Shown here in pieces: positions 1 through 14,496 of a stretch of 46,722 nucleotides of DNA. Below the pieces are notes generated by a model. It saw nothing but the letters and a program-made list of their open reading frames with translations. It was not told the DNA's origin and searched no databases. The DNA comes from Leptospira interrogans (GTDB lineage: Bacteria > Spirochaetota > Leptospiria > Leptospirales > Leptospiraceae). Position 1 is the first letter of the stretch; each line of letters begins with the position of its first letter. Both the position numbers and the translations under genes were made by a program. The stretch lies in the NCBI RefSeq assembly GCF_900156205.1, contig NZ_FTNA01000028.1, forward strand, positions 1-46,722, written 5' to 3'.

Positions 1-77
1 TTTCGCTTTTTAGGAAAGCTCAAAACGCTTTTCAAGTTCTCGCTTCGAGCCCCTGTTATGTTTGTTAATTTTATTTC

Positions 78-163
<86 letters not shown>

Positions 164-234
164 TTTATAGTGAGAAATTGCTCCTACAATTTCGATAGGT
201 TTAGCTTTTCCGTCATCCATTATTTTGGAATTCA

Positions 235-1480
<1,246 letters not shown>

Positions 1481-1484
<4 letters not shown>

Positions 1485-2206
1485 TTGTAATTCCTGCTAT
1501 AGATCTATTCGATAATTGTGCAGTTCGTTTATTTAAGGGAAACTATGAAGAAAAGAAAATCTATTCTTCCGAACCTTGGAAACTTGCGGAAAGTTTTGCT
1601 AAGAATGGGGCGACTTTGCTTCATCTAGTAGATTTAAACGGAGCTAGAAATCAACTCGGTGTCAATGAAGATTCTATTTTAAAAATCCGAGAGACTACTT
1701 CCCTCAAAGTGCAGTTAGGTGGTGGAATTCGTGATAAAGAAAAATTGGCTTATTACGATAAAATTGGAATCAATCGTTTTATTCTTGGAACCGCTGCTGT
1801 TACAAATCCGGATCTTTTGAAATATGCACTCGATAATTACGGAAAAGAAAGAGTCGTGGTAGCGGTCGATGCAAGAGATGGGATTGTAAAAATTGCAGGT
1901 TGGGAAAAAGATTCAGGTATTCATTACAGAGACTTATTAGAGCGGCTTGTAAAAGCGGGAATTGAACATATTGTTTTTACAGATATTGCTCAAGATGGAA
2001 CACTCGCAGGTCCGAATCTGGAAGCATATAGAGAAATATTAAATTCTTATCCGTTTCAAGTAATTGCTTCCGGTGGAATTGCATCTCTCAAGGATTTGAT
2101 GGATCTTTCTTCTCTTAAAACTAAAATTTCTCTCTACGGAGTGATTACTGGGAAAGCTTTGTACGAAGGAAAGCTGGATCTTGCAAAAGCAATTTCTTCC
2201 ATTTAA
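1481..2206 (+). CDS. hisA: ProFAR isomerase HisA
   Basis: This is 1-(5-phosphoribosyl)-5-[(5-phosphoribosylamino)methylideneamino]imidazole-4-carboxamide isomerase, a (beta/alpha)8 barrel that feeds the HisF/HisH synthase. Visible family features are PAIDL with catalytic Asp8, [16 protein letters not shown] with Asp130, and [14 protein letters not shown]. The two halves echo each other, as expected for the duplicated HisA/HisF half-barrel. The 241-residue length is typical. It is the last gene of the hisB-hisH-hisA set: 90 bp follow before the next start, and no clear terminator hairpin is visible. Confidence 0.96.
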
Positions 2207-2296
2207 GGAAACAGAAAATAGAATTAGATTTTTCTTTCCATCTGAAAAGGAACCACACATAAAGGTAAATCTATCTTACAAGATTTTGGGATATTC

Positions 2297-3511
<1,215 letters not shown>

Positions 3512-3534
3512 GGTAGATCTTTTATTTTAGAAAT

Positions 3535-4059
3535 ATGGAGAACGAAAAACGATTCTGCAGAAATTGCGGTACGCATATTTTAGCGGAATCTATCCAATGT
3601 TTATTCTGCGGATCTTTTCAATCTCTAAACTCAATATCTTTTTTTCGTTACATTGCCGAAAGTAAATTTTTGAGAACTAAAATTTTCTATCCGATTTTAC
3701 CAGTTTTGGGTTTGTTTCTTATTGTGATTCATGTTTTGACTCGTTTTGAAAAAGTTCCGCTTTTGGTATCGATTTTGTTTTTTGTGTGGGCTTTTGTCTT
3801 TTCTGTCTCCGGTTGGATCGGCGAGTTGATCTTAGATTTAAAATTCCGAGGAGATGTAAAAGATTTTAAGGAAGGATTTATAGAATGGCAAAAACGTCTC
3901 TATGATCGTTCTCCTTATTTTTCTTATTTCGGAATGATTTTGTTCGTTGCCGTTCCTTTAATCCAATGGCAAAATTCTCTTTGGTTTTCCCTGTCTTCCG
4001 CAGGGATCTGGACTTTATTGATTTCTTTTATTTTTTTGGTCATCCTTCCCTTACTTTAG
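3535..4059 (+). CDS. Zinc-ribbon multispanning membrane protein, function unknown
   Basis: This is a 174-residue protein I cannot assign to a named family. It opens with a compact zinc ribbon (FCRNCGT then QCLFCGS, two CxxC pairs within residues 8-27). Four hydrophobic segments follow, at about residues 48-68, 74-98, 129-147 and 150-173. The ribbon would sit at a membrane face. It begins 23 bp after the VKOR-DsbA gene on the same strand, so co-transcription is likely, but nothing links it directly to disulfide formation. No enzyme motif is visible. Confidence 0.8.
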   Translation: MENEKRFCRNCGTHILAESIQCLFCGSFQSLNSISFFRYIAESKFLRTKIFYPILPVLGLFLIVIHVLTRFEKVPLLVSILFFVWAFVFSVSGWIGELILDLKFRGDVKDFKEGFIEWQKRLYDRSPYFSYFGMILFVAVPLIQWQNSLWFSLSSAGIWTLLISFIFLVILPLL

Positions 4060-4457
4060 AAAATTATTTATTTCTAAAGTAATGAATAAAGTGAGTTCGA
4101 TGTAAGAAAATCTGGGCGAATCCCGCCAATAGTCCGTAAAAGAAAGATTAAATGAAATAGGCGGGACCGGGCTCTCAGCTCCAGTCAAGTTATTGTATAC
4201 TCTAGTTATACATTCAATTTTTTTAATTTCAATAACTTGACTCCGCATCGATCCCTTTCGCGTTGATTCACGTTAAATAATGATCTGTCTCAAAAAATAA
4301 TTTAGAATTATTGTTTGAGAGTAATTTGTTTTCATTTGTAAAACGAGAAAATTTCAGTTTGGTATTTTTCGAGCGGAAAAGAGACGCCTAAGTTTTTCAA
4401 TTCTTTCTATAAAAATAGAACTTTCATATTTTGGGACCTTGTGAATTGTGTTTTACT
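4060..4457 (+). other. 398-bp non-coding spacer
   Basis: No plausible gene is seen here. A short antisense reading frame across 4051-4248 is explained by the 174-bp repeat listed separately. The remainder is AT-rich and contains no convincing promoter or terminator. Confidence 0.7.
4091..4264 (+). repeat. 174-bp structured dispersed element, copy 1
   Basis: This block recurs almost unchanged at 8676-8849, with about a dozen differences by eye. It begins GTGAGTTCGATGTAAG and ends ATCCCTTTCGCGTT. Inside, CCCGCC and GGCGGG can pair across the left half. A perfect 13-bp inverted repeat (AGTCAAGTTATTG at 4183-4195 with CAATAACTTGACT at 4230-4242) encloses a smaller hairpin around TGTATACTCTAGTTATACA. 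It is richer in G and C than its surroundings. No long open frame and no transposase is present. It is probably a non-autonomous mobile element or a structured RNA-like repeat. I see no clear target duplication around this copy. Confidence 0.85.
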
Positions 4458-6281
4458 ATGTCAAAATTTTCTATTTTCAAAAAAATTCTCTTTGGAATTT
4501 TAATCTTACTTTCTTTAGCATTTACTCTGATTTTACATACGATTTTTTTTAAACCTATTACACTTGGATTATTTTATGAAAAAATTTTCTGGGAATCAAT
4601 TTTAGAAGATCCAGAATATCTAACTTCTCTTGGTATTTTGAATCGCTTTGGAATTGGAGGTTATCAAAAAAAACTTACGGATATATCGATTGAAAAACAA
4701 GAACAAGACTTAAAAAAAGCAAAAAAGGATCTAGAGATTCTTTTATCTTACGGAAAAGAAAATTTATCAGGACAAGAATTACTTTCTTTTGAAATTCTAG
4801 AATGGTCTCTTCGATTAAAAATTTCTGGTGAAAGATTTTTATTTCACGATTATCCTGCAAATCAACTATTTGGAGTTCAAAGTCAGCTCCCTACTTTTTT
4901 AGCTACACAACATCCTGTCACATCTTCTCAAGATGTAGAAGATTACATTGCAAGATTGGAAGCTATTCCTAAAAAAATAGATCAACTCATAGAAGGAATT
5001 TTGTTTAGGGATAAAAACGGTATTCTACCGCCAGATTTTATTTTGGATCGATTGATTTCGGAAGTCAAAGGGTTTGTAGCGGTTCCGGCAAAGAAAAATC
5101 TTCTTTATACGACATTCGAAAAGAAAATTAAAAAAATCGATTCGGTTTCCGTGGATTTTCAAAATCGTTCTTTAGAACGAGTGAAACAATCGATTGAATC
5201 AAAAGTATATCCCGCATATTCAAAATTACTAATTCTTTTTTTAAAACAGAAAGAACACGCGGATTCAAGGGCAGGGGTTTGGAAACTTCCAGATGGAGAT
5301 CTTTATTATATTCATGAATTAAAAAAACATACTACGACCGAATTGACTCCAGAAGAAATTCATAATATAGGATTATCCGAAGTTTCTAGAATTCAAAACG
5401 AAATGAAAATAATTTTGAAAAAGGTCGGAAAGAATATGCCTATTCCGATTGCTATGTCGGAACTTAGAAAAGATCCTAAGTTCTTATTTCCAGACACCGA
5501 AGAAGGCAAACTTCATGCTTTAGAAGAATATAAGAAAATTCTAAAAGATTCTGAAGAAAAAACTAAATCCTTATTTTTTAGAATGCCGAAAAGTAAGGTT
5601 GAAGTAGAAAGAATTCCAGTCTTTAAAGAAAAGACTGCACCGGGAGCGTATTACGACGAACCTGCGTTAGACGGTTCTCGACCTGGTATTTTTTATGCGA
5701 ATCTTCGAGATACAAAAGAAATTCCTAAATTTGGCATGAAAACTTTGACGTATCACGAAACAATTCCTGGGCATCACTTACAGATTGCAATCATGCAAGA
5801 ATTAGAAAAACTTCCTCGTTTTAGAAACACGGCTACATTTACGGCTTATGTAGAAGGTTGGGCCTTATATGCGGAACGTCTTGCAAAGGACTATGATTTT
5901 TTTCAAGATCCATACTCGGATTTAGGAAGGCTTCAAGCGGAATTGTTCCGTGCGGTTCGGCTCGTTGTCGATACAGGGTTGCACTATAAAAGGTGGAATA
6001 GAGAACAAGCGATCTCTTATATGATACAAAATACTGGAATGGCTCCGAAAGACGTGACTGCGGAAATAGAAAGATATGTAGTTTATCCTGGCCAGGCTTG
6101 TTCTTATAAACTCGGAATGTTGAAAATTTTAGAACTCAGAGAAAAAGTAAAGGCTCGTAAAAAGGAAACTTTTGATATTCGAGAGTTTCATTCAGTGGTT
6201 TTGAATAATGGTTCTTTGCCGCTGAACATCTTAGAAAAACTTATACAAGATGAATTGTTAAACGACCAGGAAAAAAAATAA
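4458..6281 (+). CDS. DUF885-family metallopeptidase-like protein
   Basis: This resembles the DUF885 family, thought to be zinc metallopeptidases or carboxypeptidases of the M32/M3-like fold. The family motif is clear: [18 protein letters not shown], in which the two histidines and Glu of HETIPGHH would bind zinc and act as base, followed by [13 protein letters not shown], which provides a further Glu. A single N-terminal hydrophobic segment after MSKFSIFKK suggests a signal anchor, so the enzyme acts outside the cytoplasm. I prefer the ATG at 4458 (607 residues). A TTG at 4431 would add nine residues ahead of the signal sequence. No co-directional neighbour lies downstream within 1 kb. Confidence 0.88.
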   Translation: MSKFSIFKKILFGILILLSLAFTLILHTIFFKPITLGLFYEKIFWESILEDPEYLTSLGILNRFGIGGYQKKLTDISIEKQEQDLKKAKKDLEILLSYGKENLSGQELLSFEILEWSLRLKISGERFLFHDYPANQLFGVQSQLPTFLATQHPVTSSQDVEDYIARLEAIPKKIDQLIEGILFRDKNGILPPDFILDRLISEVKGFVAVPAKKNLLYTTFEKKIKKIDSVSVDFQNRSLERVKQSIESKVYPAYSKLLILFLKQKEHADSRAGVWKLPDGDLYYIHELKKHTTTELTPEEIHNIGLSEVSRIQNEMKIILKKVGKNMPIPIAMSELRKDPKFLFPDTEEGKLHALEEYKKILKDSEEKTKSLFFRMPKSKVEVERIPVFKEKTAPGAYYDEPALDGSRPGIFYANLRDTKEIPKFGMKTLTYHETIPGHHLQIAIMQELEKLPRFRNTATFTAYVEGWALYAERLAKDYDFFQDPYSDLGRLQAELFRAVRLVVDTGLHYKRWNREQAISYMIQNTGMAPKDVTAEIERYVVYPGQACSYKLGMLKILELREKVKARKKETFDIREFHSVVLNNGSLPLNILEKLIQDELLNDQEKK

Positions 6282-6663
6282 ATTGGAACTTCTATATGAT
6301 GATTTATTGATTGGATGATAATTGCTAAACAATGATTTTATCTGATAGTCCTAATCAGAGAATTTTTAGATTTTATGGAGTTCTTACTACTCGGACGCAT
6401 AAAAATAATATGCGCTACACTTGTTTCAAAACTTAGAATATGAGATCCTTTTAAAAAAGCTAACCATTCTAGGCTTGGCACAATTTCAAGAGGACTTCTA
6501 TATTTTTAAAAAAATTACCTATTCATTTTTGATTCTATTTTCATGTATGCAAATAGTAAGATACAAACGTTAGATTTTGACAAGTTATACTTTATTACAA
6601 CAGTTTATTAATTTTGAATGTCTTTTCATGATTAATGAATTATATGTTCCATGTTTTTAAATA

Positions 6664-6820
6664 AGAGCTTGTCCAAAGACCTCAAAAAATTTTACACGAT
6701 AATTCTTTAGAAATTTTTAATAAAATGCAGTAGTTCCTACAAATTAAGTCGTATTTGGTAATTTATGAACTTTTGAGTAGTTCTATAATGTCATTAAATT
6801 TTCGTAGTGTTCCCACATTG
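6664..6820 (+). repeat. Dispersed repeat family R2, copy a
   Basis: The block starts at AGAGCTTGTCCAAAG and continues through TTTAGAAATTTTTAATAAAA, TGCAGTAGTTCCTACA and GAACTTTTGAGTAGTTCT to TTAAATTTTCGTAGTG. It matches 9977-10190, which carries an extra internal block of about 85 bp, and 27038-27190. All three copies lie in spacers in the same orientation and none encodes a protein. Confidence 0.75.
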
Positions 6821-6916
6821 GACGGTTTTGCAATAAGCGCTAAATACATTCGATTCGATTTAGAACTTGTTCAAAATATATATAAAATCCTAGAAAATAG
6901 CTTTAGGGTAATTACT

Positions 6917-7105
6917 TACTTATAACTGATCTATAAAAATTGAATACTGTTAATTTTATTACAGGATTCTATTTCAATACAAAATACTGCATAATCCAAC
7001 GTGAGTTTGACGTAAAGAACCCATGATTCTGAAAAAAGCTGGAATCTAAACTTTACAGATTAATTTAAATGTGGGAACTACCACGAATCTAGATTTTCAC
7101 AATTA
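6917..7105 (+). repeat. Dispersed repeat family R1, long copy
   Basis: This copy begins near AACTGATCTATAAAAATTG, passes through TTAATTTTATTACAGGATTC and CAATACAAAATACTGCATAA, then ACGTGAGTTTGACGTAAAG, CCATGATTCTGAAAAAA and GTGGGAACTACCACG. Related sequence occurs at 24415-24590 and 8640-8920 (same strand), at 36405-36470 and 46595-46634 (fragments), and inverted at 8158-8249 and 9873-9964. Confidence 0.7.
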
Positions 7106-7283
7106 AACTTATAAAAATTCAGATATTCTCTGAGCAAAAATGGTTTTGATCCATAAAAATAAAAATGAATGTAGGAATTCTTACAAAACCTATCTCAATT
7201 TTTTTATTTTAACAAGAGCTAATTATTAGTTTTTATTGGGTTCTGTAGATGGTTTCAGTATCAGCAACATTTTGAAATTGATT

Positions 7284-8105
7284 TTAAGTTTTATGAAATA
7301 ACGGAGTGTGATTAAGAGTTTTATCTTTTCCCGCGATATAGGATTGTTCAATGGCTGCGTGTAAATATTCTTTTGCATAATCAATTGCTTCGATCAAATT
7401 TTTTCCTAGAGCTAGATAAGAAGCAATTGCGGAAGAATACGTACATCCTGTTCCATGTGGATAAAACCCATTTACAAACGGTTTTTCAAATTTAGAAATT
7501 TTTTTACCATCATACAAAACGTCGATCGCAACTTTCTCGTTTTGTAAATGACCTCCTTTTAAAAGAGTTGGGACTTTAAACTTTTCGAATATTTCTTTTG
7601 CAAGATCAGGCATTTCCGCACTTGTATTTATTTTTTTTCCGGAAAGAATTTCTGCTTCATCTAGGTTAGGTGTAATTAAGTTTCCAATCGGGATTAATTT
7701 TGTTAACAAAACATCGATCGCAGAATCTTGTAAAAGTTTTGCGCCGCTTGTCGCTACCATTACTGGATCGATTACTAAAAAAAAATGGTTTTCCTCTTTC
7801 TTTCTTTTTGAAAGAATAGAACTCGTTGTTTCAATAATAGATGTAGAAAATAACATTCCGGTTTTAATTGCTTTCACTGGAAAATAATTCAGAACTGCCA
7901 AGATTTGTTTTTCTAAAAAATTTGCATTCACTTCTAAAATTCCAGTAACACTCGAAGGATTTTGAGAAGTTAGACAAGTAATTGCGGAAGTTCCGAAAGT
8001 ACCCAGAGCTGTAAATGTTTTTAAATCTGCTTGAATTCCGGCTCCTCCTCCAGAATCCGAACCCGCAATCGTCAGTGTGACTGGTTTGATGTTTTCATTA
8101 TCCAT
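7284..8105 (-). CDS. thiD: Hydroxymethylpyrimidine/phosphomethylpyrimidine kinase ThiD
   Basis: This kinase phosphorylates HMP and HMP-phosphate to HMP-diphosphate for thiamine synthesis, in the cytoplasm. It belongs to the ribokinase fold. The N-terminal substrate loop [49 protein letters not shown] and the phosphate-binding [15 protein letters not shown] are all present. The Cys in GTGC is the ThiD-specific replacement of the usual ribokinase Asp. The 273-residue length is normal. The gene stands alone between repeat-rich spacers. I looked for a thiamine-pyrophosphate riboswitch upstream and did not find one. Confidence 0.95.
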   Translation of the reverse strand: MDNENIKPVTLTIAGSDSGGGAGIQADLKTFTALGTFGTSAITCLTSQNPSSVTGILEVNANFLEKQILAVLNYFPVKAIKTGMLFSTSIIETTSSILSKRKKEENHFFLVIDPVMVATSGAKLLQDSAIDVLLTKLIPIGNLITPNLDEAEILSGKKINTSAEMPDLAKEIFEKFKVPTLLKGGHLQNEKVAIDVLYDGKKISKFEKPFVNGFYPHGTGCTYSSAIASYLALGKNLIEAIDYAKEYLHAAIEQSYIAGKDKTLNHTPLFHKT

Positions 8106-8157
8106 TCAATTTCTCTAATGTAGTTTTAAGATGAATCTTTTATTTATCGAATACTAT

Positions 8158-8249
8158 TCATAACTATATAATAAAGTGCCTAATATTTTGTATGGAACCA
8201 GCGTTTTGTGATAAAATTAACGGTATTCAATTTTATAGAGATCAGTAAT
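8158..8249 (-). repeat. Repeat family R1, inverted copy
   Basis: This 92-bp block starts TCATAACTATATAATAAAG and ends TATAGAGATCAGTAAT. It matches 9873-9964 at all but about six positions by eye. Its reverse complement aligns with the 5' part of the R1 copies at 6917 and 24415, so it is the same family in the opposite orientation. Confidence 0.8.
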
Positions 8250-8664
8250 ATAAAACTTAAAAAAATGTCTTAAAATTTTAAGACAACAATCTTATTAAAT
8301 CTTAGATAAAATGTTCTGAATTTTAAGGCAAATCTTTGATTTCAAACCTAAAATTTTACAATGTTTTGCGCGTTATCCTTTTTCACGACTGTGCTCGCTA
8401 ATTCGGGAGGTTCTTTGTTTTACGACCATCATCCATAAAAATTCATTTTATAAAAGTTTCTTTAAACATTTTCCTAAAATGGAATAGAAATCAACCAATT
8501 CGTCCAAAATCATTTTGTAAATTTTTAACAAAAATAGTTATGCAGTAGTTCCCACAGATTTGTCTCTTTTTATGAGTTCATAGTTTTTTAACCATTTTTT
8601 CATAAGATTGTTTTTGTGGAGTTCCTCATTTTTGAAAGTTACTGATTCTTAAAATTGAGTGTCT

Positions 8665-8860
8665 AAATTCTTATTACGTGAGTTCGACGTAAGAAATCCG
8701 GGCGAATCCCGCCAATAGTCCGTAAAAAAAGATTTAATGGAACAGTCGGGACCGGGCTCTCAGCTCCAGTCAAGTTATTGTGTACTCTAGTTATACATTC
8801 AATTTCTTTAATTTCAATAACTTGACTCCGCATCGATCCCTTTCGCGTTAAATTCTTATT
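8665..8860 (+). repeat. 11-bp direct repeats (AAATTCTTATT) flanking the element
   Basis: AAATTCTTATT occurs at 8665-8675 and again at 8850-8860, immediately bracketing the 174-bp element. Before the left copy runs ACTGATTCTTAAAATTGAG, and after the right copy runs GCAAAACCATGTTTCAGCG. These are successive parts of family R1 in its uninterrupted copies, so joining the flanks over one 11-mer restores a normal R1 sequence. This is the pattern expected of a target-site duplication. Confidence 0.8.
8676..8849 (+). mobile_element. 174-bp structured element, copy 2, inserted in repeat R1
   Basis: This is nearly identical to 4091-4264, with the same 13-bp inverted repeat (8768-8780 with 8815-8827) and the same internal GC-rich segment around GGGACCGGGCTCTCAGCTCC. 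It interrupts an R1 repeat and is bracketed by 11-bp direct repeats, so it most likely moved here. The ends are only weakly inverted (ACGTGA against AACGCGA). With no coding capacity it would depend on a transposase from elsewhere. One caution is that its left end, GTGAGTTCGACGTAA, also resembles a segment internal to R1, so recombination between repeats is an alternative. Confidence 0.75.
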
Positions 8861-9119
8861 GCAAAACCATGTTTCAGCGCAAAATACCGGGTAATTTATT
8901 TTATAGTTCTGAGTAGCGTTATAGTTTTATATAAGTTTCCACGTTTTTGTAAAATTAAAACGTTTCACTTCTATTGGTGTTCGATAGATTTTGGAAAGTT
9001 CTACATAGCTTTGAATAAAACAACAGTTCTTAAATTTAAGAATAAGTTTTTATCAAAAAAATCAAATAAGTAATTTAAATTCATACTTTTACAATTTTAA
9101 AGCTTATTTTGGCTTTGAT

Positions 9120-9533
9120 CTATTTTCGCTTTTTTTGTTTAACAACACTTATAGATGTTAGTTTTCTTTTTTTAAGAAGTGATTTAGATGGAATCATATC
9201 TGGCCAACCAAACACTTTCCAATCTATCTTGTCTGCAAAATCAAATTTGACTCCTTCATCTTCAAGAATTTTCCTCTGTAAAATTGAACGCCCCGTATCT
9301 CCTCGGAAGGAAATTTTTCCCTGACTATTGATAACTCTTTGCCAAGGGACTTTTTGTTCTTGATCCTTAGAAAGAGCGTTTAACGCGTACCCGACGGCAC
9401 GAGCTGCTCTAGGTTTTCCTAAAAGTGCCGCTATTCTTCCGTAAGAAGTTACTTTTCCTTTGGGAATTTTTTTTACCAAAACATAAACTTCCTTAAAAAA
9501 TGAAATTTCTGAATTTGCTTTTTTATGTTTCAC
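9120..9533 (-). CDS. Alkyltransferase-like protein (ATL), MGMT homologue without the reactive Cys
   Basis: This 137-residue protein has the DNA-binding half of O6-alkylguanine-DNA alkyltransferase: KIPKGKVTSYGRIAALLGKPRAARAVGYAL (wing and helix-turn-helix with the arginine finger region), then VPWQRVINSQGKIS. In true methyltransferases the active site is PCHRV. Here Cys is Trp and His is Gln (PWQRV), which matches the ATL class that binds alkylated guanine and flags it for nucleotide excision repair rather than reversing it. The extended lysine-rich C-terminus (KSLLKKRKLTS) is additional. The gene stands alone. Family assignment is secure; its role in NER is known for relatives and inferred here. 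Confidence 0.92.
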   Translation of the reverse strand: MKHKKANSEISFFKEVYVLVKKIPKGKVTSYGRIAALLGKPRAARAVGYALNALSKDQEQKVPWQRVINSQGKISFRGDTGRSILQRKILEDEGVKFDFADKIDWKVFGWPDMIPSKSLLKKRKLTSISVVKQKKRK

Positions 9534-9633
9534 GTTATTTACCTTAAAATTGATTTTTCAGTCAAAGTGTTTTTCTAAAATTTTAAAATGAGTATATTCA
9601 TTTTTTAGAATATTTTTTAAAAAATTAGAATAA

Positions 9634-9727
9634 AGTTTTTGAAAAATGAATTCTTCATTTGTTTCCGTTGTGTTGAAGCAGACGATTGAATTGATTTTGC
9701 TAAACTCCATAATGGAATTTTCAATAA
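9634..9727 (+). repeat. MITE-like repeat, copy A
   Basis: The copy runs from TTTTTGAAAAATGAATTCTTC through TTGAAGCAGACGATTGAATT to ATAATGGAATTTTCAA. It belongs to the six-copy family with termini AGAGTTGTTGAAAAAT and ATTTTTCAACAACTCT; its own termini have decayed. Confidence 0.8.
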
Positions 9728-9872
9728 ATATAATATATAAATGTTCGTCAATAACATGTAGGTTTGCTAATTAATCTATTTTTAATATTTTTTATAGAAC
9801 ATTTTGGATGTGCTTTCAATTTTTAAATTTCCAAAAAAGTTTTTCTTATTACGAGTGATTCGCTAAAATTAC

Positions 9873-9964
9873 TCATAACTATATAATAAAGTGCCTAATA
9901 TTTTGCATGGAATCAGTGTTTTGTGATAAAATTAATGGTACTTAATTTTATAGAGATCAGTAAT
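9873..9964 (-). repeat. Repeat family R1, inverted copy
   Basis: This is the near-identical partner of 8158-8249: TCATAACTATATAATAAAG to TATAGAGATCAGTAAT. The high similarity of these two copies, compared with the drifted others, suggests recent duplication or gene conversion. Confidence 0.8.
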
Positions 9965-9976
9965 TCACATTAGTTT

Positions 9977-10190
9977 AGAGCTTGCTCCAAAGCCTCAAAA
10001 AATTTTACGCGATCATTCTTTAGAAATTTTTAATATTATGCAGTAGTTCCTACATTTTTGTGAAACTCAATGCATCGCTTCTATGGTTGCTCTGTGAAAC
10101 TCAGCGTCTCACTCCCCATGGGTCGTTCGACAGGTCGCATTTGGCAGTTTGCGAACTTTCAAGTAGTTCTAATGTAGTTAAATTTTCGTA
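9977..10190 (+). repeat. Repeat family R2, copy b, with internal extra block
   Basis: It matches 6664-6820 through TGCAGTAGTTCCTACA and resumes at GCATTTGGCAGTTTGCGAAC. Between them lies an extra segment of about 85 bp (10053-10136) that repeats GTGAAACTCA twice and has higher GC. A fragment similar to this insert (TTTTTGTGAAACT then CACTCCTAAGGTCG) follows copy c near 27190-27225. Confidence 0.7.
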
Positions 10191-10262
10191 GTTACTTGGA
10201 AAAAATTCTTTTATGATTGGTTTACTGAATATTTGGATCTAGAAAATAACCTCTCTGAGTTA

Positions 10263-12092
<1,830 letters not shown>

Positions 12093-12109
12093 TACAGTGC
12101 ATAGAGATC

Positions 12110-13062
<953 letters not shown>

Positions 13063-13066
<4 letters not shown>

Positions 13067-14364
13067 AAGTGACACATTCTTGTTTGGAGTTTGATTCGAT
13101 TGAAGGTCTGATTGATTTTGCTAGAGAGTTTGAAACTGGATCCATGATTCGGTTTCTTTCTCCTATTGAAGACAATTCTGGAAATGTACTCGTTAAAGAA
13201 GAAGTACAGGTTAAGGAATCTACCCTTGCTCGTTTAAAGGATATTAAAGGACAATATACTCCCAAATTCGAAATTAAATTGAATAAGGAACTTTTAGAAC
13301 AGATTCAGAATATACTCGCAATAAAAATTGTAAATCAACTCAAAGTTACGGACATGAAATTTCTGAAGTTCATGTACGAAAACACAAATTATAATTTTAA
13401 GGGAATCATTCGAAATTCGTTACTTTCTAAAAAGACGACTTTGACTCTTTTAAAAGTATATAATCAAAATCTAAATTTCTTTAAATACATAAGTGAATTG
13501 GGTCTTTTGAGTCTCGGAATTGTAATGATTCCCGATACGATGAGATTCAGACTTCTTAGACGATACGCATTTACCGCAGGAATTCTTATGGATGTTCCTC
13601 GAATCGGAGTGGATAAATTTACTAAATTACCTTCTGACGACAACGAAAAAGTTAGAGTTGCACATAAGTGCTCTGATATATTACAAAAACTTGATCTTAT
13701 AGAATTTACGTACGGATCGATTTCTAATCATATGCCTCTGGGTATGATAGAGGATTCGACTTCGAGCGATAAAGCCGCACCTGGCGAAAATATAGACGAA
13801 ACTTTTTTAGACGATATTATTTCAAATGACGGTGAAAGTGATAGTAAAGTGGACGGTTCTAGAGAGGACGCGATTCCTGAAAAATCCTACGATATATTCC
13901 AAGCCTTATTGACCGACGCCCTAAAACTGGCTCGTTACATTGCAAATGTAAGTCACAACGCAGTTGATAAGGATTACGTAATGGAAGAATTAGTTTATTA
14001 TATCGCTTACAATACTTCTAAAAAATATTTCGATGAACTTTTAGCGAACCCTTTAGTAGCCACTTTCAAAGAATTTGAAGTAAACGTTAAAAGACTCAGA
14101 AAGATTGCGGAAGTAGAAATGAAATGTGTTTATCCTCCTTCTGCTTGGGCATATCCTAAACCGAAGTCTAGTCAGGTTCTTTGTAAAAATAAAGTGTGGG
14201 ATTGTCCAAATATCGTTATGGGTTGGGATATTCACGTAATTACGGCTCAAGAGGCTTTTGGTTGGGTCGGAACCAGTTTACCCGTCGATAATTATCCAAA
14301 ATGTAGGTTGGAAGAAGAATTAGACGAAATTATGGTCGAACCAGAAAAACCGAAAAAAAAATGA
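13063..14364 (+). CDS. Unknown signalling protein with a possible degenerate HD domain
   Basis: I do not recognise a named family for these 433 residues. The N-terminus ([30 protein letters not shown]) resembles the leader of HD-GYP proteins, which reads as acquiring a value, then K-G, then a threshold. [17 protein letters not shown] (168-183) looks like the HD-GYP segment LLHDIGKIGIP with the HD dyad changed to Met-Asp. The acidic low-complexity stretch 233-285 is probably a linker. The C-terminal 60 residues are cysteine- and tryptophan-rich and lysine-ended. It overlaps rsgA by ATGA, so it is translationally coupled. The HD relationship is inference by eye. Confidence 0.7.
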
Positions 14365-14496
14365 ATCTCTCTATAAACGTTAGTTTTTTTCTATAAAATA
14401 CTTACATTCTTATGATATATTAATTCTAAGTTCTTGCAATTTTCTCTCCTACAATTTGTTATTTTAAATGTCATCTTTTTAGAGTTTGGGGGTTTT

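Larger units (their letters stand above)
6282..7283 (+). other. 1.0-kb non-coding spacer with repeats
   Basis: I find no gene here. All reading frames are short and compositionally random. The content I recognise is a member of repeat family R2 (6664-6820), a member of family R1 (6917-7105) and copies of the TGTGGGAACT motif near 6730, 7071 and 7171. DUF885 and thiD converge on it. Confidence 0.75.
8106..9119 (+). other. 1.0-kb non-coding spacer, repeat mosaic
   Basis: No gene is supported. The stretch is a mosaic: an inverted R1 copy (8158-8249), a TGCAGTAGTTCCCACA motif near 8541, and an R1 copy at about 8640-8920 split by the 174-bp element. AT-rich sequence of no recognisable content fills the rest. 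Confidence 0.75.
9534..10262 (+). other. 0.73-kb non-coding spacer with three repeat families
   Basis: There is no gene. The spacer holds one MITE-like copy (9634-9727), an inverted R1 copy (9873-9964) and an interrupted R2 copy (9977-10190), almost end to end. The ATL and histidine kinase genes flank it on the minus strand. Confidence 0.75.

Noticed and set aside
4051..4248. 65-codon frame on the minus strand
   Set aside because: It is made by the 174-bp repeat and overlaps the end of the zinc-ribbon gene.
4091..4264. Thiamine-pyrophosphate or other known riboswitch in the 174-bp element
   Set aside because: GCTGAGAGCC on the minus strand recalls the thi box, but the other conserved segments are missing and neither copy is placed as a thiD leader.
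8676..8849. Integron attC site
   Set aside because: CGCGTTAAAT resembles the right-hand core (GTTRRRY), but the left partner (RYYYAAC) is absent and copy 1 ends differently.
9109..9324. 71-codon frame on the plus strand
   Set aside because: It is antisense to the ATL gene, which has clear family motifs.
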